Assembly: GCA_963978895.1 (NCBI GenBank)
Contig: OZ022242.1
Coordinates: forward strand, 11,875,999-11,939,998
Reading direction: 5' to 3'
Origin: Erpobdella octoculata
Lineage: Eukaryota > Annelida > Clitellata > Hirudinida > Erpobdellidae
DNA: 64,000 nt
This document shows positions 22,014-35,284 of this stretch, piece after piece; position 1 is the first letter of the stretch; the number at the start of each line of letters is the position of its first letter. A program made the position numbers and the translations under genes. Under the pieces are notes generated by a model. That model made no database searches. It saw only the letters and a program-made list of their open reading frames with translations, and was not told the origin of the DNA.

Positions 22014-25000
22014 TCAAGGCATCTTTGTAGCTTTTGCAAGCAGTTCGTCGCAAATGGCTGTCAGTTCTTCATTCTCTTTGGTCTGTTAAGGATTATGAGT
22101 AAATAAATAACTTTAATTGTTTAACATTTCTATTTGTAGTTCTGAAATATTGAACTATTTAATCCGTAACAAATATTTAAGACTGCAATACAAACTGAAC
22201 AATCAAATCAGTTTTTTGTGTCTGGAATTATGAATTCCAACTATTTCCAGCCTTAAAACATACTGAACTGATTTCTTCAAATTTCTATATACAAAATATT
22301 ATGTATTAATTGTTTCTAATAATTTGAAATCTTCAATCATCGTTTTCCCTCAATTTCCGGTTCTGTCAGTTTCTTCAAAAAAAAAGCATAAAAACAGAAT
22401 TTAAGCAAACCTTCTGCTCAACAGTTTTCTCGAGATTCCTTGTCTGCATCTCGGCTTTCCTCAAGGCCACCTGGAGGACCCCATTCTCGGATTCTGCTGC
22501 TTTCTTCACTTTCATTATTTCCTGGTTGGCGCTTAAATACATTTATTAAATTTATTATTATAAGCTGAATAACCAGCAATCATTTAAAAATTAAATTTTT
22601 TGCTTTTAAAAACTTATTTTAAAACAATGAGAGAGACAAGTAGACTAACTCGGATAATTTCTCTTCTGCGTGCTTCTTTAAGGTTCGATATTTTTCATTC
22701 ATTTTTTTTAACTTATCTTGACTTTCTGTTAGATAATTCTTCAAGATTTCTTCATTCTTTAAAAAAGAATATAAAAAATATAGTACTTAATTCTTTAAAA
22801 ACGAATTTAAAAAAAAAACCTCACCTTCCTATACGAATCGAGAGCAGATTTTGACTTTTCGTATCTCCGATGCAAATCCGAAAATGCTACTTCAACGGAT
22901 CTGAGATCATCAACTGCCTGTTTAATAGAATATATATATAAGTATTTTATTTTAGCAATTACCAGAGTTTATTAAAAATAAATTACTTTTCATAATAAAA
23001 AATAAAGTATTATTTATTGAGTATTTCATGACTAAGTCACCACTCAACAATGCATGCAAGCATTCCTGCTAATAAGTCACCACTCAACAATAAATGCAAG
23101 CATTCCTGCTAATATGAAAAAATGAATTGAACCTGATCTCGCTCCTTCATCATTTCTGACACCGACTCAGTCATCTCGTTTTTTATTTTTTCTTTCGCAG
23201 CTTTAAATTTAAAAAAACTAATTAATTATCATTTGAAAAAGAATTAAAATATAGTTAAATATAAATTTAACAGAAATATAAGTCTCAACTTCATTTACAG
23301 GCTGAAATTCTTTACTTACCAATAACTTCTTGTATTGTCGTTTGACATGCACTGACCACTTCCCTGAGCAAGTTATTAAATAAATTTAATTAAAAGAGAA
23401 ACATTAATAAAATAATTTTTAATATAAATTATTCCTACGATTTTCTACTCTTCTGAAAATACGAAAGATAGAAATGACTTAATTTAATTCAAATTAGCAT
23501 TTCAAAATGCTAGACTGTGTAATTTGTAGCATAAATATGGAGAACAAACAAGGAGCATGTTAATCTTCAGAATAACGATCTATTAACCATGTCAATAAAA
23601 ATCATAGCATGAACAAAAACAACAACAATAAGAATAATAACAATAATAAAAAAAAATCAAAATAAATCTCGACTTCATTTGTTTTTCTTCATCCATCAAC
23701 CTGGCAACATCCTTGCGGTCGCATTCTTTTTCCATCACATACAACTCTTCCCGCTTTTTGAATTCTTTCGTCTATTCGCAAACAATTTACTAAAGTTTAA
23801 AATAAATCCCATGATTAACGGAATGTTGTCAATAAAAAATCCCACATGGGACTGGGAAAATTATTCAGAAACAGAGCACTGCAACACAAACGATTGAATA
23901 CACAACGTTGCATCTGCATGCCAGGACTGCAAAATAAATGACTGCAAAAAAACACATTTTGCAGTCTCAGATTAGTATATTAGTTGTTGAGACCAAGATT
24001 CTGAGATGAGAACACAGGTTTATTTTGAATAATAGAATGGTGGGATTATGACAATTATATTCCTAACCTGCTTTTCCAGCTTCATGGCCCAACTTTTTTC
24101 AATCTGAAGCAATTTGGCTTGGTAATGAAGCTCAAGTTCTCTTTGCTTCCTGGCTATATCCGCTTGAGAGTATTTGGTTACCTGATGAAGTGATCAAAAT
24201 AAATGAAATTTATAAAAATTAAAAAATATCAATATCAAATTTCGAACAATAATTTCCATTATACATACCTCCAATGGATTCTGAGATTCAGTGCTAGAAA
24301 ACTCCTGCCAAAATAGTTAAAATAACATTCATTGTGAATAAGTAAGTAATGAAATTATGGTTTAACTGCAAACTACCAAAGACTCATAAACAAAAAACTT
24401 CTACAACATCTAACAAAAACATTGTTCCACCACAACAAAATGACAACAAGGTTACAAGAACACAACAAAATGACAACATGGTTAGAACAAACATTACAAA
24501 ATGACATCAAGGTTAGAAAAATGTAACAAAATGACAACAAGGTTAGAACAAACACAACAAAATGACAACCCGGTTAGAACAAACGTAACAAAATGACATG
24601 GTTACAACAACAAAAATGACAACATGGTTATAACAACCCAAAAAATGACAAACACTGTTAAACAATAAATTGAAATCACATGGTTACTGCAATAAAACAA
24701 TATAAAAATCCAAAATAGAAAACTAAATAAGAAGAAAAGAATATAAAACAATAATTAATAACTAACAAAGTTTTCAATTTCCCTTGAACGAGGGCTTGGA
24801 CCGAATATTTTGTCAACTTCTTCTAACGGATTCTTTTGCTTTGAATCAAAGTTTGACTTTTTGAATGTGCTTGGTTTGTTGTTGTCGTGAGATGTCGGTG
24901 GTGTTGTCATCATGAGCAGATCCTCTTCAAAACTAAATTAAGTTCACAGAGACATGATAATGATACATAAAAAAGACAACTCTTATTTGCAACTACACAC

Positions 25001-28000
25001 ACTAACTTTTCAGCCACTGAAGGCATCTTGGAAAACCGGCTCCTTTCTCTATCACTTTCTGGAGAAAAAAATTACAACAAACAAGAAATCAAATTTATAA
25101 ACATTAAATGAATTACAATTTGATTTATTTTAATTATACATTACTTTAAAGCTACACATCTACTCACAGTAACTTCACAATCACTCCACAATTACTTACC
25201 TGGTGTGATGGGTTTATCCACAAGAGGATCAAACTTTACAAACAAAGACTGTCTAGCTAGGATTGAATCATCTGCCTGGAATCAGATGTACAACGTATAA
25301 TTGAAACAATAATATCATATCTGATTACATGAAAACAGAGACCAGCACATTATCTCTTTCAGTCGGAATTTACAACAATAAAAAACTACAAAAGCACGAT
25401 AACTAACTAATTTACAACAACAAAAAACTACAAACACAAGATAACTAACTAATTTACAACAACAAAAAACTACAAATGCACGATAACTTACCACTCCAGA
25501 ACCAAACTTTTCAAGGACGTCCCAATCGACCGAACCGCCAAACACTAAAAGTTAGCATAATTGCGTTAATAAAACTAGAAAATAATAGTCAAATTTTACA
25601 ATTCATTTCTATAAGATTTTACCATGATTCACTTTAAATTATTTAAAACAATGTGAATTAATAATATTATAATCATATTAAACCTTCTTGTGCATCGTGG
25701 AATAAATCGGCATCTTCATTTCGGGCAACTTGATCGGCATTCGAAATACTCGTTGACTTTTCTTTTTTCTCAGATACAGAAGACTCACCACAGATAGTTT
25801 TGTCAGCAATGTCGGAATCAAGCGAAGACATTCGATCACCGAGAGACGATGACAACGAGGTACCACCGGGCATCTTGAGGAGACTTTGCATCTCGTTGAT
25901 GCTGAAATTCATCGGTTCGACTTTTGAACGGTACTGGACATTCATCTTGACATGCTGCTGATTCTTGCCAAGGGTTTCTATGTATGAGTTGGAAAGGTTC
26001 TCTATTGAAATGTTGTCATTCAAGCCACAAGAGTTTTCATAAAAAACGACGCTACCTTCGATCATGCGAGACGAAGTAGGTTCTATGGCAGAAACTGAGA
26101 GGCTGGGACTGGCAGGCTGACATTTTGTTAAGTTGAGCGTTGTTTCCAGGAAAGTCGATGAAGCAAATCCAGGCATTTTTTCAGTTTTATCTTCTGTTGG
26201 ATCATGGATCATCTGTACGTTTGGTTGAATATCTGGAACAATTGTAACCACATTATTCAATTGCTCAACATTTATTTTCTTCATTGGACAAGAAAGAGTT
26301 TCATCTGTGCTCGCTGGAATGTTAACAATTTCTTTCTTTTCAGGTAGAAGTATAACAATGTTGTCATCCTGGGTTTATTTCAAAATTTAAATTATTTACT
26401 TGTTACTTAAGATTTATAATATGATCATCATCATCATTAGATAAGGATAAACCATAAAAATAAAATGTAATAACAATAATGACCTGCTTCTTCTTCACCA
26501 ATGGAGGAGGACGTTGAAACCTTCTCGGTGGTTCTTTCTTACTGATGAAACAAAACTTTTTGTTTTTTAAAGATAATCATCCCACACATGAGTCAGCACC
26601 ATCATACGATCAAACAACTTAAATAAGCACATACAGAAATATATAAAAATAAAAGCAGAAAATATAAAAACGTTGAGGCTCGTGAAAGCTGGCTTACAAA
26701 GATGCCATTAAATCACCAATTATGTTGTTGCCTTTGACATAAACAGCCATCTTTACACATTAAAGCCACGCTTTATCTCTTTTAAGTCATAAGTAGTACA
26801 GTAACTTACGTGGTAACTCCTTTTTTGGAATCAGTTGCATTGTCTGTCGTATTGATGACAGTAGATGATGCGTCTGCTTGTTTGCTATCATTTGAAGTCT
26901 CAACAGTCTTTACAGGTTTCTTGGAAGCAGGTGCTTTTAAAAGAGGTTTCTGTAATTTACAACAAATCTACTTATATAATAAAATTATAAATAATATGAA
27001 CTAAAATGGTTTTTGTGTTACAGTAAAAAAATCCAAAATATTGAAAAAATACATCATTAAATATTAAAGCCAAAAACCAGAACAATAAGAAAAGAAATAA
27101 AATCGTTCACTTAAAAAAAGAAACTATTTCTAACCTTAGTCTGTACCAGAGTAGCAGAAGAATTATCTTCATTTATTCGGTCAGAAACCTCTTTATTAGG
27201 CACATTTGATGAGGATTTTAACAATGCAGAAGGGTCAGAATTTTCGTCCAGATTTTCCCAGTCGATGATCGGTTTTTTCGTCTTCACTATCGGAGGTGAA
27301 TTGGAAACGAAAGTTTGAACAGGTTGAATTTCTGCTGATAAGTCTTCTGGGTGCTCAATATTTGTATCTACACTATTTTCCTTATTGACCTCACAACTTT
27401 GTAACAAAGTCTGCACGACATCGTCTACCACTTTACTATCTTTTTCCACACGGGAAACAATAGGAACTTTGGTAGAAGATACATGTGTTTCAGCTGGTAT
27501 AATTTCTGTTTTAATTTCACCATCATTGACTGGCTTAGCCTTTCCCATGGGAATGGCTTGTGAAGGATCAGAAAAAGCATCCAACATATCCCAGTCTATA
27601 GTGTGGGATTTTTTAGCAGCAATCGGTGGCGAAGAAGATACAAACATCTGAGAATCAACCGATAAAAGATGATCACTGCCTTCTTTATGATCTTTCTCAA
27701 CCAATTCAGCAATTTCTTTCTCTAAACCATCGACTTCAATGCTTTCAACTCTTACACAAACTTCTTTGTTTATCATGTCTTCCTTCCCTTTACTATAATT
27801 AGTGCTTACTGGTTCCTCATTAGTCTCTTCAACCACTGGCTTACTTGGCATGACCATGCACTTGGCAGATATATCAGAGCCTGCAACCTCAGTTGTCTTC
27901 GGTTCATGAAATCCATATTCTTTCGTGATTTTAGTCGGATCAGAATCTTCGCTGAAGTTGTTCCAGTCAAAAGTGTAAGCAGAATGCCCTTTTGCAGCAA

Positions 28001-31000
28001 TAGGTGGGGAAGATGAGACAAAATCGTACTGAATTTCATCTGAATTATTTTCTGAGACTACCTCTGAAGCAAAAGTAGTTTCTGAGACTACTTGTGAAGG
28101 AACAGTACTTTCTGAGACTACTTGTGAAGCAACAGTAGTTTCTGAGACTACTTGTGAAGGAACAGTACTTTCTGAGACTACCTCTGAAGCAACAGTAGTT
28201 TCTGAGACTACTTGTGAAGCAACAGTAGTTTCTGAGACTACTTGTGAAGGAACAGTACTTTCTGAGACTACCTCTGAAGCAACAGTAGTTTCTGAGACTA
28301 CTTGTGAAGCAACAGTAGTTTCTGAGACTACCTCTGAAGCAACAGTAGTTTCTGAGACTACTTGTGAAGGAACAGTAGTTTCTGAGACTAACTGTGAAAG
28401 AATAGTAGTTTCTGAGACTACGTGGGAAGGAACAGCCATTTCTGTGACTACCTGTGAAGGAACAGTCATTTCTGTTAGGTCAACTTTTTTGTCCACATTC
28501 TCACTTGCAATAGCCCTGTCAATCTTTCCATCTTTTGAGCTTGTCAGGGCAACATCACCTTGAACATCTTCAATTGTATTTAAGATCTTAACTGAATTTT
28601 CCAAGTGTGAGTTTGCAAGAACAAAAGTCTCTTCTGCAACAATTAAATTAGGATCTGAAGTTGGGTCGAGTTTATCGAAATTGATATTATATGCTTTCCT
28701 GATTATGGGAGGTGAGTTGGATACAAAAGAACTAGCACCTGAATAACCATCTGATTGTAAATTGTCTTCAAGAACATTGGTAAGAATTTCTGACTTTAGA
28801 AGAACAGTTCCACTATCTGGTGTTTCTGCAATAACATTTTCTGTCTTTTCCACAACAATGTTCTCTGGCATTTCTACAACAATCTTTTCTGGACTGTCCA
28901 CAGTTTCTGATTTTTCCACAATTTCTGATTTTTCCACAATTTCTGACTTTTCCACAATTTCTGAATTTTCCACAATTTCTGATTTTTCCACAATTTCTGA
29001 ATTTTCCACAAATTCTGACTTTTCCACAATTTCTGGCTTTTCCACAATTTCTGATTTTTCCACAATTTCTGATTTTTCCACAATTTCTGATTTCTCCACA
29101 ACTTCTGATTTTTCCACAATTTTTACAAAACTGTTTTGTACTGTTTCCACAACAATCTTTTCTGGTTCTTTCCCAACATCCTCTACTTTTTCTACTACAA
29201 TCTTGTCTGGCATTTCCACAATATTAGGTTTTTCCACTGGTTCCACAATATTTCCCGGTTTCTCCACTGGTTCAACAACATTTTCTGGTTTTTCCACTGG
29301 TTCCACAACATTTTCTTGTTTCTCCACCGGTTCCACAACATTTTCTGGTTTTTCCACCAGTTCCACAACATTTTCTTGTTTCTCCACCGGCTCCACAACA
29401 TTTTCTGGTTTTTCCACCAGTTCCACAACATTTTCTTGTTTCTCCACCGGCTCCACAACATTTTCTGGTTTTTCCACAGGTTCCACAACATTTTCTTGGT
29501 TTTCCACTGGTTCCACAACATTTTCTGGTTTCTCCACCGGTTCCACAACATTTTCTGGTTTTTCCACCAGTTCCACAACATTTTCTTGTTTCTCCACCGG
29601 CTCCACAACATTTTCTGGTTTTTCCACCAGTTCCACAACATTTTCTTGTTTCTCCACCGGCTCCACAACATTTTCTGGTTTTTCCACAGGTTCCACAACA
29701 TTTTCTTGGTTTTCCACTGGTTCCACAACATTTTCTGGTTTTTCCACTGTTTCCAAAACAATATTTTCTAGTATTTCCACTGTTTCTATAACAATATTTT
29801 CTGGTTTTTCCACAATAATTTCAATGTCTCTTGGCATTTCCACAGAAATATTTTCTGATGCTCTAAGAACTACATTTTCTACTGTTTCCACAACAGTGTT
29901 TTCAGGTTTTGCAACAGTATCTTTGTTCTTCAATTCAACTTTAACACCTATTTTTGAATCAACTTCAACTAGTGATAATTTATCAATGTCTTTGTAAACA
30001 TCATTCAATTCCACACTGGTATGATTATTGCTTGGCTTACAGTTAATAACATTCACCTCAGCACCATCATTTGACACGACATTTGCTTCTTCCGTTTCTT
30101 GGCCCACGGTGTCATCTTCACTCTCAACAAATGAATGAAATACTTCCTTCGATGTATCGTGTTCAATATTGTCATTTATTTCCGTTGCTGGATCGCATTG
30201 TTCGACCAACAGTTGACAAACGTTATCGGAAACACTGAGTTTGGTAAAGAGCTCAGCACAGATGTCTATTTCACAGCTGACTGACCTTGGAACTGACACG
30301 ACGCCAGGAACGTCATCTTGGATTATGTCAATCAGCTTTTCACATGGATCGGCTTTTTCGTTGATAACTTCTAACTGTTTTGCAGCACCCTTGTTCTCCT
30401 CATTTGAGATGGGAATGACTAGATCTTTTGAACTGTTTAATATCAAATGTCTCAAAAATAAAATTAAAAACTATAAGATTATGTTAATAAAATGAACATT
30501 TTAGTTAATAATTAAAAAGAACATATTCTTTAAATGCATGAATACACTGATTGGTCTAAACCAGGTAGTCACATTTTTTAACCTGCAGTTCAAACTTAAA
30601 TGTTATCCTGACTGCATTTCTAATAAATCCGGCAAACAAATCTCTCACTACACTACCAAAAAAAAATATTTCAACAAAATTCTAAGAAAAAAAGAAACGA
30701 ATTATACCTCAAGTCAACAGTGGGAGTGCCCAGTGTTTCCTGTGATATTCTGGACAGAGGAGCTCTCTTCAAACTGTCCACAAGTTCATTTGTACTGTCC
30801 AAAGTAGATGAATTCTGGGAGGGCAACAAAATGAACAAATCTATTTATAATATTTAAAATTAATTATCTAAATACAAAATTTACAATAAAATAGTTTATG
30901 CTGATCCAGAAAAGTGTATTAAATAGTTGTATAACATTATATAAATAATATAATATAATATACATTGTTGCATAAAAATAACTATAACTGTATACATTAA

Positions 31001-31966
31001 AATGTCTTTAAATGCTGTTTTAGTAAAGCTTAAGAAACTATAAGCACAAAACTTGAATAACCCACTGACGTCAAAAACATGCACAGTTTTAAGATCTTTT
31101 CTAAGATTTTCCATTTGTGCTAAAACAGTAGTCTCTACAGATTTATTGTTTAACAAATAATTTTGAGATTCAGAACATTTTTTGGATAAAATCGCTTCCA
31201 AATCACCATCTTTTCCAGCAAAATCTTGAGAATTAGAAAACGTTAAGGTTGAACAACAATGAAGAGCTTGTTTTTGAGATGTTATTAAATCACAAGGCTT
31301 CAATAGATGACCTTCAAAGCTATTGAGTTTTTGAGATTTATACGAAAAGTCTTCAGAAACAATTTGCACGTCTGACAAAGTCTTACAACTGATTTCGTTT
31401 GTGACTACTTTATCCTTTGACTCCACAGCCTTTTCCCTTATGCCATCAAATGTTGTCAAAACACTGTCAGTTTTTGTGGACAAATTTCCAAGGGCAGACA
31501 CATTTTCTATTATTATTATGCTATCAGAAACACTTGTATCCAACTCAGCTGATTCACAATGATTCTTTTCCATTGTTATATCCTGTGACCCTAGTGGGCT
31601 CTTTTCCATTTTTATATCTCCTGATCCTAGTGGACAGTTATTTTTCTGACTGCTATTACAAATTTTAATTGCAGAGGAATCTAAGGTAAAATCCTCACTA
31701 ACTGCTGCTGCTTCAGTAGGACTTTCAAATTGGATATTCTGGACAAGTTTTCCACCGGACATGCTACCTTGATTATCAACACCCCGAACTGGCTTTATAG
31801 TCTCGGAGCTAGTAGCAGGTGCTACTGAACCAAAATTAGTTATTTTATTTTCATCACCAGCAGGACAGTTAGTAGAAGCAAAAGACTGTTGGGAAAGATT
31901 GTCATAATTATCTGATATATCAGGTTTAACTTGTTCTTGACCCATAACAAGAAGCAGTAATTCCAT
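22014..31966 (-). CDS. TACC: Transforming acidic coiled-coil protein (TACC family)
   Basis: TACC proteins bind ch-TOG/XMAP215 and clathrin at centrosomes and spindles and stabilise microtubules. Exons in transcript order are 31966-31070, 30814-30708, 30432-27135, 26949-26810, 26541-26484, 26368-25684, 25544-25492, 25275-25200, 25058-25007, 24932-24767, 24304-24269, 24181-24068, 23771-23674, 23363-23320, 23200-23133, 22917-22825, 22756-22650, 22531-22411 and 22082-22014. They sum to 2093 residues. The C-terminal 240 residues are the TACC coiled coil (DLHRRYEKSKSALDSYRK, NEEILK, KKHAEEKL, TKENEELTAICDELLAK). Before it is the conserved ARQSLFVKFDPLV motif. Several SPPI...(D)W...SDP modules match TACC SDP repeats. 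The 3.3-kb exon carries three kinds of short acidic repeats. The donor of the first exon (GTCAGT at 31069) and the start ATG are the least certain points. Confidence 0.93.
23034..23113. repeat. Two 40-bp direct repeats in TACC intron
   Basis: Two near-identical copies of a 40-bp unit beginning AAGTCACCACTCAACAAT lie head to tail between two coiled-coil exons. Confidence 0.9.
24395..24640. repeat. Minisatellite in TACC intron
   Basis: Imperfect tandem units of about 30 bp like AACAAAATGACAACATGGTT. They contain no exon signal. They lie between the exons at 24304 and 24767. Confidence 0.85.
25370..25491. repeat. Tandem repeat overlapping a TACC splice donor
   Basis: Three units of about 50 bp (AACAACAAAAAACTACAAA... 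CGATAACTAACTAATTTAC). The unit nearest the exon at 25492-25544 contributes the real minus-strand donor GTAAGTTATCG. The two distal units carry the variant GTTAGTTATC. Confidence 0.85.
26698..26750 (-). CDS. Possible alternative first coding exon of TACC
   Basis: The frame ATG...TCTTT|GTAAGC reads MAVYVKGNNIIGDLMAS and ends in phase 2. That is the same phase as the long-form exon ending at 26810, and both can splice to the acceptor before 26541. Placed as an internal exon after 26810 it would create a stop, so it only works as a start exon. It would produce a TACC of roughly 600 residues that lacks the repeat-rich N-terminus. A promoter upstream, in the intron or in the 26810-26949 exon, is inferred and not seen. 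Confidence 0.5.
28051..28470 (-). repeat. Coding 30-bp minisatellite in TACC (VVSETTVASQ type)
   Basis: Fourteen 30-bp units encode variants of the decapeptide VVSETTVASQ inside the large TACC exon. Units alternate between a few versions (VASE, VASQ, VPSQ), which suggests expansion by multi-unit duplication. They are Thr/Ser-rich and predicted disordered. Confidence 0.95.
28895..29128 (-). repeat. Coding 18-bp minisatellite in TACC (SEIVEK type)
   Basis: About thirteen 18-bp units encode the hexapeptide SEIVEK and close variants (PEIVEK, SEFVEN, SEVVEK). The reading frame stays open. Confidence 0.95.
29226..29760 (-). repeat. Coding 30-bp minisatellite in TACC (ENVVEPVEKP type)
   Basis: About 17-18 units of 30 bp encode ENVVEPVEKP with P/Q and P/L variants. 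There is a higher-order structure: 29311-29520 is repeated at 29521-29730 (seven units, 210 bp) with one mismatch by eye. The plus-strand and other frames are also open because the unit length is a multiple of three. Those frames are shadows. Confidence 0.95.
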
Positions 31967-34732
31967 CTATCATGTTCATATTTATTTAAATGATATTCTA
32001 CTATATAATATAAACATTAGACTATATTCCAATTCTATAACACATTAAATAACGGTGATACCTAACAGCCCATGCAGCAACTGTTTCTTGCTATTAAACA
32101 AACACCACAAACTAGGTGACTAATTGTCCTTTCTGTTATAGAAACTTTTAATAAAGACAGGCCAACAGCCTGTTTGAATTGCTAATAGTTGACATAACTC
32201 TCGAGGCAGTGAATGCAGGTATGTTTTAACATGATCATCATCATCATTCTATGCCAGTAGTGATAATGATGCTGAATGTAGCAAACACTAATGCTAATAA
32301 TAGCAACACTTGTGATTATAATAATAATAAATATATTAAACCAGAATCCCAAGCATTTATTTTGTCATAATTGTAGTAAAATCAATAAACAAATAAGTGG
32401 TGTTTTTCAATTTAAATAGGCAATGCACAGAAAATAAAAAACAGCTAACGACTATTGCATTACTGTAGCTTCAAAACTATAATGTACAAAAAACAAAGTT
32501 TTTTAAAAACACACTTTTACACTTTTTTGAATTATGTCAATCGATTTCTAAATGCAATAATAGTTTTATCATTCTTTAAAGTAATACTTTAGTCAACATT
32601 TTAATAAGTTTTGGTCATAGTCATGATTACCTAAAAGTTCATTTAATTGATGCAAGCGCCGCCTGGTGAATAATTTTAAATGCGTTACAAAACAATTATT
32701 GAAAATATTTGAAATAATGATTAAATCGCTTTGGAAACTATTGAATATTGTTTTGGCAGGTGGCTTAAGCCTATGCTGAAAATTTCAAAGTTTTAACTTA
32801 TCTAAAAGTTGGTGAAAAATCAACTCAAAAATTTTGAAGACAGACAGAGAAGTCAAGTTAAATAAAAGTGTGTAAAAAGTACCAGCAATTGCCTATTATG
32901 ATGTTCTTCAACTGCACAATAAGACACCAACTGCTTAAATGTGGTATTTCTTCAGAGTAAGAAGACAACAACTTACCTGCTGCAGATACTGTCATGTATG
33001 TGAAATAAAATAAAATACATAATGTCTGCAATAACGGGTAATACATGCTAATATAATGGCGACTAGAAGGGTTTTTTTCATATAATTCTTATACTCTTAT
33101 TTAAAGTGTTGTAAAAAAAATTTCTATGCTCTTACTTTAAAAATATTTATTTTAATTCTACCCCACGAAAAATCACTTATCACTGGAACAGATTAACCGT
33201 GATAAATGACAGATAATTGCATGATAAAAAATAACAAATTGCATTGAGTATAATTTATTCATAATAAGTGTGAATTAATTGCATGATAATAATAAAAATT
33301 GATATTAAAATCATGTCATTGAATAATTTTAATATTTGAAAATTTAATTGCGTGAAACGTACTGTATTATAGCACAAACAAACGGTTATTTACAGTGTTC
33401 AGTAGCACTGCAAATACTTTAAATATATTTAAAAAAATATTCACTTTCATCACATAACTTCTATCGTCAAATTTTTTGAAAATTGAAAAGGTAGTGGCAT
33501 TATAAATGTTTCTCTATCTCCGTACCCTTACTTCATATATACTGTCCATGGTGCAACTTAAGCCAACTCAGCCCTCACAGAAAACAGAAGTTTCTCAAAG
33601 TTGTTTACAATTTTTTTTTAGAGAATAGGATAGAACTTTACTTGACTACCAACTGTCGTACGAATATTGAAAAGAGCGTAACCCTCGTTTGTAAGGGATT
33701 ATGCCGGTTAGGGAAGGGCGTTTTCCCTATTCGCACGACCTTCCCTAACTCCCTAGCGTAGCATGTAGCGTAGACAAGTGGAGAAAGTGGTTCTCCCTGG
33801 GCGGCACTTATGATAAGGCAAAAAATTTTTTATAGTAAACAATTTTGAGAAAAAAATAAATGATTAGATTATAATTATACAACCAGTCATCGACTCTTTT
33901 TTTTTTGAAGAACCCCCCAAAGGTCACCTAATTTTTTACAGGGACGTCATTTTATCAGAACCTTGGGGGTGGGGTAACATGCTTAAAAAGCCCACACATT
34001 AATTTTTTATCATAATACTAAAGTTTTACCAAAAAAAGCTGATGACAGGGGGAGATAGTAATAGGTAATTTTCCCAAATATTTTCCAATAAATTATACAC
34101 TTTCATCCCACAAAAAGCTGGTGATCGGAGGTACTCTTCCCATAAATTATACTTTTCTTCCCAAACAAAACTGATGAATGATGGGATTGTCAGGGCCAAC
34201 TTCGTTATCACAAGACCATTTCAACCTTATGGGGGGCTTCCTCAAAGTCAAGAGGTTCTTCTTCAACCCTTTTTGAGAGGCCCACTTCAAGGCCACAAGA
34301 CAAGGCCCTTTTCCAACTTTATGGAGCTCACTTCAACATTTTCAAAAGACCCACTTAACATTAGGAAGGCCCACTTTAAAGTTAGAGGGCATATACCTCC
34401 TGAAATGACAAATCTGTTTCTTTAGAGACTTCTATTCCAGTCACCAAATTTTTTAATGTTACCAATGCTATGCTACTACCCTTCTACCTCTCTACAGGGG
34501 GTAGAGATACTGGGCAACACACAAATTCATTATTGAAAAATATTCTGTTTTTCTTCATAACAGATTTTAAACACAAAGAAAATTGTTATACCCTGAGAAA
34601 AAACGGCCAGACAAATTTTAAAATTTTGACCCAATCCGTGGACAACTCTAGTGAACGATAAGCAGCAAAGCACTGAAAATATAACCTCTTGTGAGCGCGC
34701 TGTCAATTATTGGCAGTACGTCTTCACACTTA
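31967..34732. other. Gene-free interval upstream of TACC
   Basis: This A+T-rich sequence contains no convincing exon. It probably includes the TACC promoter and 5' UTR. At 32490-32880 it resembles one arm of the long inverted-repeat element at 57741-59425. Shared motifs are AAAACACACTTTTA near the start and CAGAGAAGTCAAGTTAA-TAAAAGTGTGTAAAAA at the end. At 34200-34400 several GGCCCACTTCAA-like motifs recur, suggesting a decayed repeat. Confidence 0.5.
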
Positions 34733-35284
34733 CAATAAACGGTAAAGTTCTAGTATAGCGTCATGGGCCGATTTTGATGAGAAATGACTGCTTTTTAATG
34801 CAAATGATATTTAAAACATAAGTAAAGATCAATTACAACATAAATAAATAAATAAAAACAAAAATTATAGCCCTTTAGAACATTTAAAAATTGCTCCCGA
34901 AGCTAATGTAGTTTCCGGTGAAGATCTATTTGTCAATAGCGATAGAAACGAACAGTTGGAATAAAGAAAATAAAAATTAAACACATTTCAAATAGAAATA
35001 GACAATTTAGGGAAAAAATTATAAAATAAAATTATAGAAGTTAAAAATTAAAAAATAAGTTTGTTTTACAAGTACAAGTTTCGTAACCCGCTCCATGTCT
35101 AAAACAGTTTCTTTAAATGCAGCGGTTTAGTCAATATGCCTTAAGACAAATAAAAAAACATTAAGAACAATAAATTAGGAGCCGAACACCAAGAAAAAAT
35201 AAAATAATATCAAAGTAAAAGTACTTGGTTGTCTTTATTACGGTTTCGACCATATTTCTTGGAGCAGAAATTCTGAGTTTTAGA

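Noticed and set aside
28762..29997. 411-codon plus-strand open frame rich in STIFSGFSTGSTTFS
   Set aside because: It is the antisense shadow of the TACC coding minisatellites. Unit lengths divisible by three keep all frames open.
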